A DNA stretch of 64,000 bases, from assembly GCF_009363255.1 (NCBI RefSeq), contig NZ_CP045319.1:170385-234384 (forward strand), written 5' to 3'. This DNA is from Roseivivax sp. THAF197b (lineage in GTDB: Bacteria > Pseudomonadota > Alphaproteobacteria > Rhodobacterales > Rhodobacteraceae). Both the position numbers and the translations under genes were made by a program. The stretch's first letter is position 1; each line of letters opens with the position of its first letter. Positions 30,260 to 38,515 of the stretch are shown one piece after another. Below the pieces are notes generated by a model that worked only from the letters and a program-made list of their open reading frames with translations, had not been told where the DNA came from and did not search any database.

Positions 30260-30968
30260 TCCGTTCGAGCTCTGGTCCTATCTCGCGGAAGAGCCGCTCT
30301 TGTGGCTGACGGTGACGCTGGCCGCTTACGTCATTGCGGATCGCCTCGCGGAGGCCTTGAAGCGTCATCCGCTCGCCAATCCGGTCCTGATGGCCATCAT
30401 CCTGATCGCGGTGGTTCTGACCGTGAGCCGCACACCGTTTCAGGCGTATTTCGAGGGCGCGCAATTCGTGCACTTCATGCTCGGCCCCGCAACCGTCGCG
30501 CTGGCGCTGCCGCTCTACGACAATCTCGGTCGGGTGCGGCGCACGTTGCTGCCCATGGTTGGAGCACTTCTGGCCGGGGCAATGACCGCAATCGCGAGCG
30601 CGCTGGGGATCGCTTATGCGCTTGGTGTACGCGGTGAGGCGCTCTTGTCGCTCGCGCCGAAATCCGCCACGGCGCCCGTGGCCCTTGGTGTGTCGGAGGC
30701 GATCGGAGGCGAGCCCACGCTGACCGCCGTTCTTGTCATCCTGACCGGGATCACCGGCGCCATCGTCGCGACGCCCATGCTGAACGCGATGCGCATCACC
30801 GACTGGCGCGCGCGCGGCTTTGCCGTGGGCTTGGCCGCGCACGGGATCGGGACCGCACATGCCTTCCGGGTCAATTCGACCGCGGGGGCCTTCGCGGGGA
30901 TCGGCATGGGGCTGAACGCGATGCTGACAGCGCTTCTGGCGCCGCTGGTCATCGGCATGCTGTTCTAG
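30252..30968 (+). CDS. lrgB: LrgB/CidB-family membrane protein
   Basis: A 238-residue protein with about seven membrane segments. It has the LrgB motif L-A-P-K-S-A-T-A-P-V-A near residue 135 and H-G-I-G-T-A-H-A near residue 197. It is the partner of LrgA. It converges on the small secreted-protein gene with a 14-base gap. Confidence 0.88.
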   Translation: MTDPFELWSYLAEEPLLWLTVTLAAYVIADRLAEALKRHPLANPVLMAIILIAVVLTVSRTPFQAYFEGAQFVHFMLGPATVALALPLYDNLGRVRRTLLPMVGALLAGAMTAIASALGIAYALGVRGEALLSLAPKSATAPVALGVSEAIGGEPTLTAVLVILTGITGAIVATPMLNAMRITDWRARGFAVGLAAHGIGTAHAFRVNSTAGAFAGIGMGLNAMLTALLAPLVIGMLF

Positions 30969-30982
30969 CCCCCTGCCCTGCC

Positions 30983-31411
30983 CTATTTGATCGTGATCTC
31001 CACGCGCTGCGTGTCGCCGGTGGAGCCGGGGATCTTCAGCTCATACGTGCCCGGCTTGATCGCGACGAACTCGATTTCCATCTCGCCCGCCTCGTCGAAT
31101 TCCACGGATTCGAGGCCGTAGGGGCGGATTTCCAACCCGTTGATGACGACCTCATTCACCCAGATCGCACGGAAGAAATCGGGACCAGTCAGGGCAAGCT
31201 CACCCGATCCGTCGGCTTCTATCTCGAGCTCGTAGACCTTGCCGGATTCGAGCGTGATCGGGCCCTCAGCGATGGGTTGACCGACCGAAAGCGTCAGCTC
31301 CGGCATCTCGCCGGAATTGCCGTTCGAGAGGATGCCCGCAAAGCCATAATCATGCGCCGTGGCGACAGTTCCAGACAGACAGAGCGCGAGGGCCATGGAA
31401 ATGTGTTTCAT
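30983..31411 (-). CDS. Small secreted protein with cupredoxin-like beta pattern
   Basis: A 142-residue exported protein: a signal peptide of about 19 residues (cleavage near T-V-A-T-A-H), then an acidic all-beta domain. The tail F-V-A-I-K-P-G-T-Y-E-L-K-I-P-G resembles the last strands of cupredoxins, but the Cys and most His/Met copper ligands are missing. It overlaps the ATPase gene upstream by ATGA, so it is the last product of the ABC operon. Function is unknown; a periplasmic partner of the binding protein is plausible. Confidence 0.6.
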   Translation of the reverse strand: MKHISMALALCLSGTVATAHDYGFAGILSNGNSGEMPELTLSVGQPIAEGPITLESGKVYELEIEADGSGELALTGPDFFRAIWVNEVVINGLEIRPYGLESVEFDEAGEMEIEFVAIKPGTYELKIPGSTGDTQRVEITIK

Positions 31412-32031
31412 GATTTCAGTTCCTGCGTTGCAATGGGAAAGGGTGCGAGCGACGCGGGATTGCCCCGCAATGTCAGGATCCGCGTCGCCAGACGACGCGC
31501 TTCGGTTTCAGAATGAGAGACAAACAGGGTTGCGGGCCGCGTCTCGGCGATCAGTTTCTCGGTCAGGGTCAGCATCGTCTCTGCGGTCGCCGGGTCCAAT
31601 GAGACGAAAGGCTCATCCAGGATCAGCAATTCAGGCTCGGCCGCGAAGGCGCGCGCGAGGGCGAGACGCCGCTGCTGGCCGAGCGAGAGCTGTCCGGGAA
31701 AATCGCCGGCCTTGTTCGACAGGCCCACGCGTTCGAGGCAGGCCTGCGCCGCGGCATCGCCCAGCCCCGGATGTACGAGCGTGAGGTTTTGCAGAACGCT
31801 GCGCCAGGGCAGAAGCGTCGGCTCCTGGAAGACCATCGCGATACGGTCAGGCGTCGCGATGTGCCCGTCGAAATCCGTGTCGATGCCCGCGACGATCCGC
31901 AAAAGCGTCGATTTCCCGATGCCCGACGGGCCGGTGATCGCCACCGTCTCGCCCGGTGTAATGTCGAAAGCGACAAGCCCGAGGAGCGGTTGGTTACCGA
32001 AGCGCTTGGCGGTGACGGCGATCTCGATCAT
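31408..32031 (-). CDS. NitT/TauT-type ABC transporter ATPase
   Basis: A 207-residue ATPase. Walker A is G-P-S-G-I-G-K-S-T near residues 33-41, the Q-loop is V-F-Q-E-P-T-L-L-P-W as in SsuB/TauB relatives, the signature is L-S-L-G-Q-Q-R-R (Gly replaced by Leu), and Walker B is L-L-I-L-D-E-P. Start ATG 32029-32031 overlaps the permease stop (ATGA). It is shorter than SsuB and lacks a C-terminal extension. Confidence 0.87.
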   Translation of the reverse strand: MIEIAVTAKRFGNQPLLGLVAFDITPGETVAITGPSGIGKSTLLRIVAGIDTDFDGHIATPDRIAMVFQEPTLLPWRSVLQNLTLVHPGLGDAAAQACLERVGLSNKAGDFPGQLSLGQQRRLALARAFAAEPELLILDEPFVSLDPATAETMLTLTEKLIAETRPATLFVSHSETEARRLATRILTLRGNPASLAPFPIATQELKS

Positions 32032-32786
32032 GCCAACCGCCAGCGGCGCACGCGCCGTTCCCAAGGCTGCAGAAGCGCCCATTCGACGACCAGCATCACG
32101 CAAATGAACGAGAGCGCATAGACCAGAACCATCGCCACATCGAAGAGCTGAAAATAGAGATGGATCTGAAAGCCCACGCCGGATGATCGGCCCAGGAATT
32201 CCACGACCAGCACGATCTTCCAGATCACCGCGACGCCGGAGCGCGCGGCCCCTGCGATGAACGGGGCCAGTTGCGGCAGCGTCACATGGCGCAGCCGGGT
32301 CAGCGGCGACAATCGGTAGACGCGCGCCATGGCGTCAAGCTCGGGGGATGTGGACCGCGCGCCTTCGCGGATCATGGTGGCCACATTTGGCACCTTGTTG
32401 AGCACGACCGCGACGATGGCCGCCGTCTCGTTTAGACCAATCCAAAGGTAACAGAGCACGATCAGTACGAGTGCCGGCAGGTTCAGGAACACCACCAGCC
32501 AAGGGTCGAGCCATTGGTTCACCCGCTCTGACCGACCCATCACGAGACCAAGGGCGATCCCGAGGACCATCGCCAGCGTAAAGGCCCAGGCCACGCGTAT
32601 GAGCGTGCGACCGAGATGGTACAGCAACTCGCCCGAGGCAAGCTCCGCCCTGAGCGGATCAATCAGCGCATAGGGCTGCGGCAGGACCGAGGCATCCGCG
32701 GTCAATGCCGCGGCCCCCATCCACAGCGCAAGCAGCCCCACCAAGGACAGCGACGTGACCGCACGCTGATCCGGTCGGGGCGTCAC
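32028..32786 (-). CDS. NitT/TauT-type ABC transporter permease
   Basis: A 252-residue protein with six hydrophobic segments and the coupling loop region R-V-Y-R-L-S-P-L-T-R-L-R-H-V-T-L-P near residue 155. It has the arrangement of the SsuC/TauC family. It lies 2 bases after the binding-protein gene. Confidence 0.87.
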   Translation of the reverse strand: MTPRPDQRAVTSLSLVGLLALWMGAAALTADASVLPQPYALIDPLRAELASGELLYHLGRTLIRVAWAFTLAMVLGIALGLVMGRSERVNQWLDPWLVVFLNLPALVLIVLCYLWIGLNETAAIVAVVLNKVPNVATMIREGARSTSPELDAMARVYRLSPLTRLRHVTLPQLAPFIAGAARSGVAVIWKIVLVVEFLGRSSGVGFQIHLYFQLFDVAMVLVYALSFICVMLVVEWALLQPWERRVRRWRLA

Positions 32787-32788
32787 GC

Positions 32789-33763
32789 CTATTCGACCTC
32801 CGCGAACAATCCGGCAGGCACTTGCGTTGCCTCGCCCACGAGGTCCGCCCCACCCAATTCGTTCATCAGGCTCAGAAACGCATTGGCCCCTTCAAGGTCG
32901 ATCGGGCCGCGCGCAGGCGCGCCGGCGATCCAATCGGCTTTGAGTTGTTCGAACTGCGCGTCGGTCTTGGCATTCATGCGCGGACGGATTGCGTCCCATG
33001 CGGCCGGGTCGCTCAGCAACAGATCCTTCGCGTCGCGGGACGCATTGTAGAAGGCCTGCGCAATGCCCGGATTCGCGGCGACGAATTCATCCTTGAAGAA
33101 GTAGCCCAAGAGCGGCGTCTCGGGGTTGAGGCCCAGCTCAGTGGCCGCCGTCTCGACCGAGATCAGCTCGCGCATGCCTGCGGCTTTCATCTTGGCGAGG
33201 AAATGCCAGAAATTGATCGCGCCTGCATAATCCCCGCTAAGGCCGGATTTGAAGATCAGCGGCGGCGCGCCGTAGACCTGCTCGGTCTCGGCCTTCAGAT
33301 CGAAATCGTATTGCTTCTGCGCATAGGCCCGCAGGATCAGCCAGGATTTGTCGAGCGGACCGCCGGCGATGCCGATCTTGCCGCCGGCAAGGTCCTCCAG
33401 CGTCTCGGCATCGCTGCCCTCGGGGACCACGACACTGCCCACGGCCTTGGAGTACGGCACAAATGTGTAGTCCTGCCCCCCTGCCCGCTGGCGCGCCACC
33501 CATATCCAGTCGGCCACCGCCATGTCGGCCTCGTCGCCCGCAACAGCGACGCGCGTCGCGCCGTTATCGGCGAAGGGCATGATCTCAAGCTTGAAGCCGT
33601 GCTTCTCGTCGAGGCCATTCTCGACGATGGTCGCCAATTCCCAATTGACTGTCCCGATCTTGAGAACCGCGCCCCGGATCGTCGGCAGATCTTGCGCGGC
33701 GGCGGTGCTGGCAAGCACGATAACGGTAAGTGTCGCCCAAAGGCGTTTGTATATGGCTGTCAC
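32789..33763 (-). CDS. NitT/TauT-type ABC substrate-binding protein
   Basis: A 324-residue exported protein: signal peptide ending A-S-T-A-A-A-Q, then I-G-T-V-N-W-E-L-A and a G-I-A-G-G-P-L-D-K-S-W ligand loop near residue 130. Members of the family bind sulfonates, nitrate, pyrimidine precursors or unknown ligands. The nearby cytochrome c and secreted beta protein are not usual partners of nitrate or taurine importers, so the ligand is left open. It is first in a four-gene leftward operon. Confidence 0.82.
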   Translation of the reverse strand: MTAIYKRLWATLTVIVLASTAAAQDLPTIRGAVLKIGTVNWELATIVENGLDEKHGFKLEIMPFADNGATRVAVAGDEADMAVADWIWVARQRAGGQDYTFVPYSKAVGSVVVPEGSDAETLEDLAGGKIGIAGGPLDKSWLILRAYAQKQYDFDLKAETEQVYGAPPLIFKSGLSGDYAGAINFWHFLAKMKAAGMRELISVETAATELGLNPETPLLGYFFKDEFVAANPGIAQAFYNASRDAKDLLLSDPAAWDAIRPRMNAKTDAQFEQLKADWIAGAPARGPIDLEGANAFLSLMNELGGADLVGEATQVPAGLFAEVE

Positions 33764-33856
33764 TGGATCCTCCCTTGCCGAGCGGCGAGCTCGGTTCGGG
33801 ATGAGAGTGACACATGACCGGCCGTGGGGAACTGCGACCTTTGGGGGAGAGGCAGC

Positions 33857-33890
33857 AAAACGCCCGGCCCACGCGATGGTGGACCGGGCG
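33857..33890 (-). terminator. Intrinsic terminator after the cytochrome c gene
   Basis: The stem-loop CGCCCGGTCCAC / GTGGGCCGGGCG (33861-33890, read on the minus strand) is followed by TTTT. It lies just past the cytochrome stop at 33913 and separates that gene from the ABC operon. Confidence 0.75.
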
Positions 33891-33912
33891 GTCTGATCCG
33901 TCTCGGGATCTT

Positions 33913-34356
33913 TTATTCGGTGGTGCGGGTGCCGTCTGCGTTAAAGGTCGCAAGATAGGCGATCACGTCATTGCGCTCCTCTTCCTTGCGCAGACCGGCG
34001 AAGGACATCTTGGTGCCGGGCGCCCATTCGCGCGGGTTCTCAAGGAAGGCCGCGAGCGTTTCGGGGTTCCAGACGACGCCTTCGGCGTTCTTTTCCATCA
34101 GGACGTCGGAATAGCGGAAGCCTTCGACAGCCCCGACCGTGCGACCCAAAACGCCGTTCTGCTGCGGACCCACGCGGTTCTGCGCGTCTTCACCGACCAT
34201 GTGGCAGGCCTGGCACTTGCGGTAGACGCGCTCTCCGGCTTCGGCGTCGCCCACGATCTCGAATTCCATTTCGCCTTCGGTGGAATGGCTTTCCGCCACG
34301 GCAAACCCTGCGGGCAGTGCAAACAGGCAGGTAGCTGCGAGAAGTTTCTTAAGCAT
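33913..34356 (-). CDS. Class I c-type cytochrome (cytochrome c2/c550-like)
   Basis: A 147-residue periplasmic cytochrome. A signal peptide of about 21 residues is followed by the haem attachment motif C-Q-A-C-H near residues 53-57 and the likely sixth ligand Met in G-T-K-M-S-F-A-G. It carries electrons between periplasmic or membrane redox proteins. ATG 34354-34356 is chosen because AAGG precedes it at good spacing. The strong terminator after it suggests its own transcript. The 236-base gap upstream to vapC (34357-34592) holds no clear gene. Confidence 0.9.
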   Translation of the reverse strand: MLKKLLAATCLFALPAGFAVAESHSTEGEMEFEIVGDAEAGERVYRKCQACHMVGEDAQNRVGPQQNGVLGRTVGAVEGFRYSDVLMEKNAEGVVWNPETLAAFLENPREWAPGTKMSFAGLRKEEERNDVIAYLATFNADGTRTTE

Positions 34357-34592
34357 GATCATCCTTTCTGACCTTGATAATCCAAGGACACCGCTGCGGT
34401 CTTCGCCTTCAGGTCGTGATCCTCCCTTTCGACAAATCGGCACCGGCCCTCTTTCATCCATGCGCCAGCACAGCTTAGTTCAGAATACGCGCTTGGCCAT
34501 GCCTTCCTTGGTGCCATAGCGGCATTCTTCCAGCGTTGTCAGCGAGAAACGGCACGGCTTCCCAAAGCAAAGACTTGCGGGCGATGGTCGAT

Positions 34593-34982
34593 TTACCAGA
34601 AAGTGCGCAGTCCGGATCGCGTCGCGAAGGCACGATCCATGGTCACGAGCGTCAGATCCAGCACCTCAGCCGTCGCGGCTAGAATACGGTCGAACGGATC
34701 GCGATGCGGCCAATCCATGACCCCGGCATGGAGCGATATTTCAGCCGTCAATGTCGCTTCCCGCGTCCCGTCCCGGCCAACAAGCTCTGCAAAGCGGGTC
34801 AGGAGCGGCGCGGCCTCGGGCCATTTGCCGATGCGCACCTTCTGGGCAATCTCGAACGCGCTGATCGGGCTGATGAAGATTTCGTCCGCCTGTTCGAGGG
34901 TCTGCAATGTCGCAACCGGCATGCGGCTGCGATCGAGATGGAGAAATGCCCAGGCATGCGTGTCGAGCAGATATCGGCTCAT
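34593..34982 (-). CDS. vapC: PIN-domain toxin (VapC family)
   Basis: A 129-residue PIN nuclease. The acidic residues are in place: L-L-D-T-H-A near residue 5-10, S-A-F-E-I near 41-45 and R-D-P-F-D-R near 94-99. VapC toxins cut specific RNAs. It is second in an operon with a Phd-type antitoxin (ATGA overlap). The position next to the replication genes fits a plasmid-stability role (inference). Confidence 0.88.
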   Translation of the reverse strand: MSRYLLDTHAWAFLHLDRSRMPVATLQTLEQADEIFISPISAFEIAQKVRIGKWPEAAPLLTRFAELVGRDGTREATLTAEISLHAGVMDWPHRDPFDRILAATAEVLDLTLVTMDRAFATRSGLRTFW

Positions 34983-35206
34983 CGCCCTTCCCAGAGATCC
35001 AGATCGTCCTCATCCATGGGTTCGAGAAAATCAGGGATGTGCGTGACCTCGCCCTCAAGAAGGCCAAACTCGAATTTCGGCTTCTGGAACGGCACGATGC
35101 GCGCAACGGGGTCCTTGCCGCGCGCGATCACGACCTCCTCACCGCGCAGAGCGGCTTCGATCAGCTTGGACAACTGGGTCTTGGCGGTGTGGACATTGAC
35201 CTGCAT
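34979..35206 (-). CDS. Phd/YefM-family antitoxin
   Basis: A 75-residue protein starting M-Q-V-N-V-H-T-A-K-T-Q-L-S-K-L-I, the standard Phd-family DNA-binding fold. It then has E-V-V-I-A-R-G-K-D-P-V-A-R-I-V-P and an acidic toxin-binding tail. It precedes its PIN toxin. A 15-base palindrome 20 bases upstream is its probable operator. Confidence 0.87.
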   Translation of the reverse strand: MQVNVHTAKTQLSKLIEAALRGEEVVIARGKDPVARIVPFQKPKFEFGLLEGEVTHIPDFLEPMDEDDLDLWEGR

Positions 35207-35225
35207 GACATGCCTCCGGGACGCA

Positions 35226-35240
35226 TGGCTAACTTAGCCA
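35226..35240. promoter_or_regulatory. Palindromic operator of the Phd/PIN toxin-antitoxin pair
   Basis: The perfect palindrome TGGCTAA-C-TTAGCCA sits 20 bases before the antitoxin ATG. Phd-type antitoxins bind such palindromes for autoregulation. Sequence is seen directly; binding is inferred. Confidence 0.6.
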
Positions 35241-35265
35241 ACCTCCAGTCTCTTTTCAAGCCGCC

Positions 35266-36501
35266 TCAGGTTAGATCTTCGAAGGCGCCCGGCACCATTT
35301 CGTCCCAGAACCGCACGATGGCGGAGCGATTTGCGGCACTATCCCAGCCTGATTTGCCGAAATCCGCCCGCAGAGCTGCATCCTTCAGCCGCGCGAGGAA
35401 CAGCCGTTTATCGGCATCGCGTTGCGTCGGGCTGCGATCCGCCACGAGCGCGCGGATACGGTCGAGTTGCTTGGTGCGCAGCGCGCGCATCTCGTCCAGC
35501 GATCCGATATCGGCGTTCGACGGCGCGGCGTCCGAGCCATCCGCGGGCTTGTAATCGTCGCGAATTGCGGCCGTCAGGTAGCGCACCGGGCTCTCGATCC
35601 CCTCGCGCCCGGCGAGGTAGTCGAGCTTTTCGTTCACGTAGGCCTCGCCATGTTGCGCGATCCATTGCCGCGCCAGCCGGTCGCTGACCCCGACCGCGAT
35701 CAAACGGCGATAGGTGAGGCCCTGCCTTATCCCCTCCCCGTCATCGATGTTCAGAAGACCAAGCTGCGGGTTCTCCTTGATCTTGAAACGCAGCTCCACG
35801 ACCTGACGGCCCATCTTGCGAAACTCTGGCTCGAGCAGGATGTTCGACGTCTTGTTCACCTCCGCCACGGCAGGTTTGATGACCTTGGCGTTGAGATGCT
35901 TGAAGCTGTCGTAATAGGCAGAGCCATCGACCCCCATGAGGCGCCGGAACAGCTCGATCGGCCACCATCCGGTCGAGCCTGTCCGGACGAAGCGGTAACA
36001 ATTCTCGTAGAGCGCCAGCGCATGGCCGGAGGTGAAGCGGCGCTGGATATTGAGGTTGATCAGCGCGAAGACCTTGGGGTCGTGCAGCTTCTCGGCCAAA
36101 GCCGGTGAATAAGCGTATTCGCAAATTCCGCCCTTGAGCTTGGCGTAAGAGAGCAGCGAAGACACACCCCATTCCTGGCGCCCCTGCTCGTCGAGCATGT
36201 CCCACTCGGCCGTCGTCTCTGCAAGGCTGCGTAGAGACTGTTTCAGCGTCTCCATATCATTGGAATTGTAGCCCACCATCAGGCACAGCGTCCGCGCGTC
36301 GATCTGGTGCTTCGGCCGCGAGATGAGCGTGTCATAGGCGTTGAGCAGAAGAACGTTGGACAGCTTGCGCTGCAGCAATGTCAGTTTGCCCGACACATGG
36401 ATCGCTGCGACGTTCTTCTTGACCGAAGGCCGTCTGAGCGAGCCTGTCAGCTTGTCACGGGGAATATCATCCCCGGATTCCGATTGGGTAAGATCCCGCA
36501 T
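35266..36501 (-). CDS. repB: Plasmid replication initiator, Rep_3 family (RepB-like)
   Basis: A 411-residue initiator. The N-terminal winged-helix region (L-T-L-L-Q-R-K-L-S-N-V-L-L-L-N-A-Y near residue 40) and the second winged helix (A-L-A-L-Y-E-N-C-Y-R-F near residue 150) match Rep_3 proteins, which bind iterons and open the origin. An added C-terminal helical region of about 150 residues is present. It is transcribed away from the 500-base origin region and divergent from parAB, the common layout of Rhodobacterales RepB-type plasmids. Start ATG 36501 is preferred; GTG at 36591 is in frame. Confidence 0.82.
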   Translation of the reverse strand: MRDLTQSESGDDIPRDKLTGSLRRPSVKKNVAAIHVSGKLTLLQRKLSNVLLLNAYDTLISRPKHQIDARTLCLMVGYNSNDMETLKQSLRSLAETTAEWDMLDEQGRQEWGVSSLLSYAKLKGGICEYAYSPALAEKLHDPKVFALINLNIQRRFTSGHALALYENCYRFVRTGSTGWWPIELFRRLMGVDGSAYYDSFKHLNAKVIKPAVAEVNKTSNILLEPEFRKMGRQVVELRFKIKENPQLGLLNIDDGEGIRQGLTYRRLIAVGVSDRLARQWIAQHGEAYVNEKLDYLAGREGIESPVRYLTAAIRDDYKPADGSDAAPSNADIGSLDEMRALRTKQLDRIRALVADRSPTQRDADKRLFLARLKDAALRADFGKSGWDSAANRSAIVRFWDEMVPGAFEDLT

Positions 36502-36591
36502 CGCCCTGCCCGTTCTCAATGTCCTGATATGGCGCCCGTTTTCGAGTCGCCCTGCCTCGGGAACAGGATGACCGAAAAGGCGCCCCCGCAC

Positions 36592-37108
36592 AATTGTCTT
36601 GTGGGTACCTTAAATTCGAGGGTTCTTCCTCGGAAACGCATCCTGCAAACGGGTCCCTAATCCCGGGTTGCCGGAAGGTCGGCACTTCGAAGGGAACCCG
36701 TATACGGTACGGCCCCATTCGCGATGTGACCCTGTTACGCGCATTTTCGGCTTTCCCGAGTCTCGGTGCCCCAAAACCTGCGAATCGGAGCCCTTTCTAC
36801 CGCAGACAGGTCCACCTCACCCCGCATACGGGTACCCTTTGACCTGTAGGCGGACACCCGATGCCCCCTTACCTACTGATTTTAATGAATTTATTCTGCC
36901 GAAAGTCTTAAAGATCTGAAAGATACCTGAACCTTGTACGGCTTCGCCTGCTGTTCTTATTTCAATTTTCTCTCTGGAAGAGGCCTGAAGTCCTGTCTTT
37001 GTCAGAAAATGACCCATCGCTTGTTTCAATGATTCACCTTCGGACGAAGATGTGCGATGATTTTGGCAATAACGTCGAAAACAGACGATGTCGAAGAGGT
37101 CACCGAGC
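36592..37108. other. Probable replication origin (oriV) between repB and parA
   Basis: 517 bases without a credible gene, between divergent repB and parA. It holds several GGGTNCC-centred repeats in both orientations (36602-36840), then an AT-rich stretch (about 36870-36965, much lower GC than the surroundings) suited to strand opening, then the parA leader. GC-rich repeats beside an AT-rich block is the classic iteron origin layout. Confidence 0.6.
36645..36840. repeat. Iteron-like repeats in the origin
   Basis: Related copies share A-x-ACGGGTNCCCT: GCAAACGGGTCCCTAA (36645-36660, plus), GTATACGGGTTCCCTTCGA (36687-36705, minus), and GCATACGGGTACCCTTT (36824-36840, plus). A shorter TGGGTACCTTA lies at 36602-36612. 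Spacing is irregular and orientation is mixed. They are the likely Rep binding sites. Confidence 0.55.
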
Positions 37109-38515
37109 ATGGCACGCAAACCGGAGGTTCCCCTCCCCCCCTATTTCAATCTGGATCCGAAAGCTGCCGCGGGCAAGCTGGGCGAGCCCATAGATACCGC
37201 GCGATTCGCGAAAGCTGCGGCGTTTGCCGGGCGCGGGCGCGACGATCTGGCCAAGCGTGGATATTCGCCGGACGGGCGCAAACGGCTGCGCAAATTCTCC
37301 ATGTGGGAAATCTGCCGGTACCTGATCCCGGTGGCACCCGCGCATTTGCGCCGGGTTCTGAACAAGCATCCTGACCTGCCGCAAGGCGAGGGCCAGGGGA
37401 ACGCGAAGTGGTTCACCCTTGAGGATGTGTTGCAGCTTCGGGATCATTTTGCCGAAGAAGGCGTCAGCACGAAGGAATACCGCCCCTACCGGCCCGAAGG
37501 CCTGCCCGCGAAGATCGTGGCAGTCGCCAATTTCAAGGGCGGGGTCGGCAAGACCTCGACCGCCGCGCATCTAGCGATGTCGGCGGCACTCGACGGCTAC
37601 AAGGTGCTGGTCGTAGATCTCGACTCCCAGGGGTCGATGACCTCCATCATGGGCGGGCAGGTTGCCGATGAATGGCAGACGGTCTTCCCGCTTCTGGCGC
37701 GAGATTACGCGACCCATTTGCAGGCCGAAAACCGGGTGCGTGAAGCGGCGGGCGAAGCTGCGGTTCCGCTGGACGAGACGTTGACGGAGGCGCTCGGCTT
37801 CGGGCTGAGTGATGTCGTTCAGAAGACCCATTGGCCGAATATCGACCTAATCGGTGCGCAGCTGAACCTCTATTGGGCGGAGTTTCAGATCCCGGTCTGG
37901 CGTATGCAAATGCGCAACTGGGCGCTTTGGGATGCGCTGACCGCGTCGCTGGAGCATGGGGGCGCGCTGGATGAATACGATATCATCCTGCTCGACACGC
38001 CACCTGCACTTGGGTACCTGACGATCAATGCGCTTGCCGCGGCCGACATCATTCTTGTCCCGCTCGGCGCGTCGTTCCTCGAATTCGACTCGACGGGCCG
38101 TTTCTTCGACATGCTGTATTCGACCTTCGCCTCCATCGAGGATGGTGAAAACGCGGCGCGGGCGCGGGCGGGGCTGCCGGAAATGCGCTTCGAATGGGAC
38201 GTTGTGCGGGCGGTGATCACGCGTTTCGATGCCTCTCAGCAGACCGATCTTGCCAATGTCATACAGGCCTATTTCGGCGACATGATGAACGCGTACCGGC
38301 AGGAATACACGGCACTCGTCGGGCAGGCCGGGGAGACCGTGTCGGGCATCTACGAGGCGGATTACCGCAACTTCAATCGCGAGACGTACACACGGGGGCG
38401 CGAGGCTTTCGACCGCACTTACGCGGAATTCAAGGAGCTCCTGATCGGGGCGTGGTGGCGCGATGCGCAGGCAATGACGGAGGAGGCCCAAGATGGCGAA
38501 ACGCAGACAGCTTGA
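37109..38515 (+). CDS. parA: Plasmid partition ATPase ParA
   Basis: A 468-residue ParA of the long type with an N-terminal DNA-binding region (~140 residues). The deviant Walker A motif is F-K-G-G-V-G-K-T-S near residues 142-150, followed by V-V-D-L-D-S-Q-G and I-I-L-L-D-T-P-P-A-L. It segregates the replicon together with ParB bound to parS. ATG 37109 has AGAGG at 11 bases; ATG 37088 would add seven residues. It overlaps parB by 23 bases. Confidence 0.92.
   Translation: MARKPEVPLPPYFNLDPKAAAGKLGEPIDTARFAKAAAFAGRGRDDLAKRGYSPDGRKRLRKFSMWEICRYLIPVAPAHLRRVLNKHPDLPQGEGQGNAKWFTLEDVLQLRDHFAEEGVSTKEYRPYRPEGLPAKIVAVANFKGGVGKTSTAAHLAMSAALDGYKVLVVDLDSQGSMTSIMGGQVADEWQTVFPLLARDYATHLQAENRVREAAGEAAVPLDETLTEALGFGLSDVVQKTHWPNIDLIGAQLNLYWAEFQIPVWRMQMRNWALWDALTASLEHGGALDEYDIILLDTPPALGYLTINALAAADIILVPLGASFLEFDSTGRFFDMLYSTFASIEDGENAARARAGLPEMRFEWDVVRAVITRFDASQQTDLANVIQAYFGDMMNAYRQEYTALVGQAGETVSGIYEADYRNFNRETYTRGREAFDRTYAEFKELLIGAWWRDAQAMTEEAQDGETQTA

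Noticed and set aside
34481..34592. Short minus-strand frame after vapC with a Cys-containing tail (P-C-R-F-S-L-T-T-L-E-E-C-R)
   Set aside because: No start codon with a binding site and no firm family match; possibly the eroded end of a small exported protein, but not supportable.
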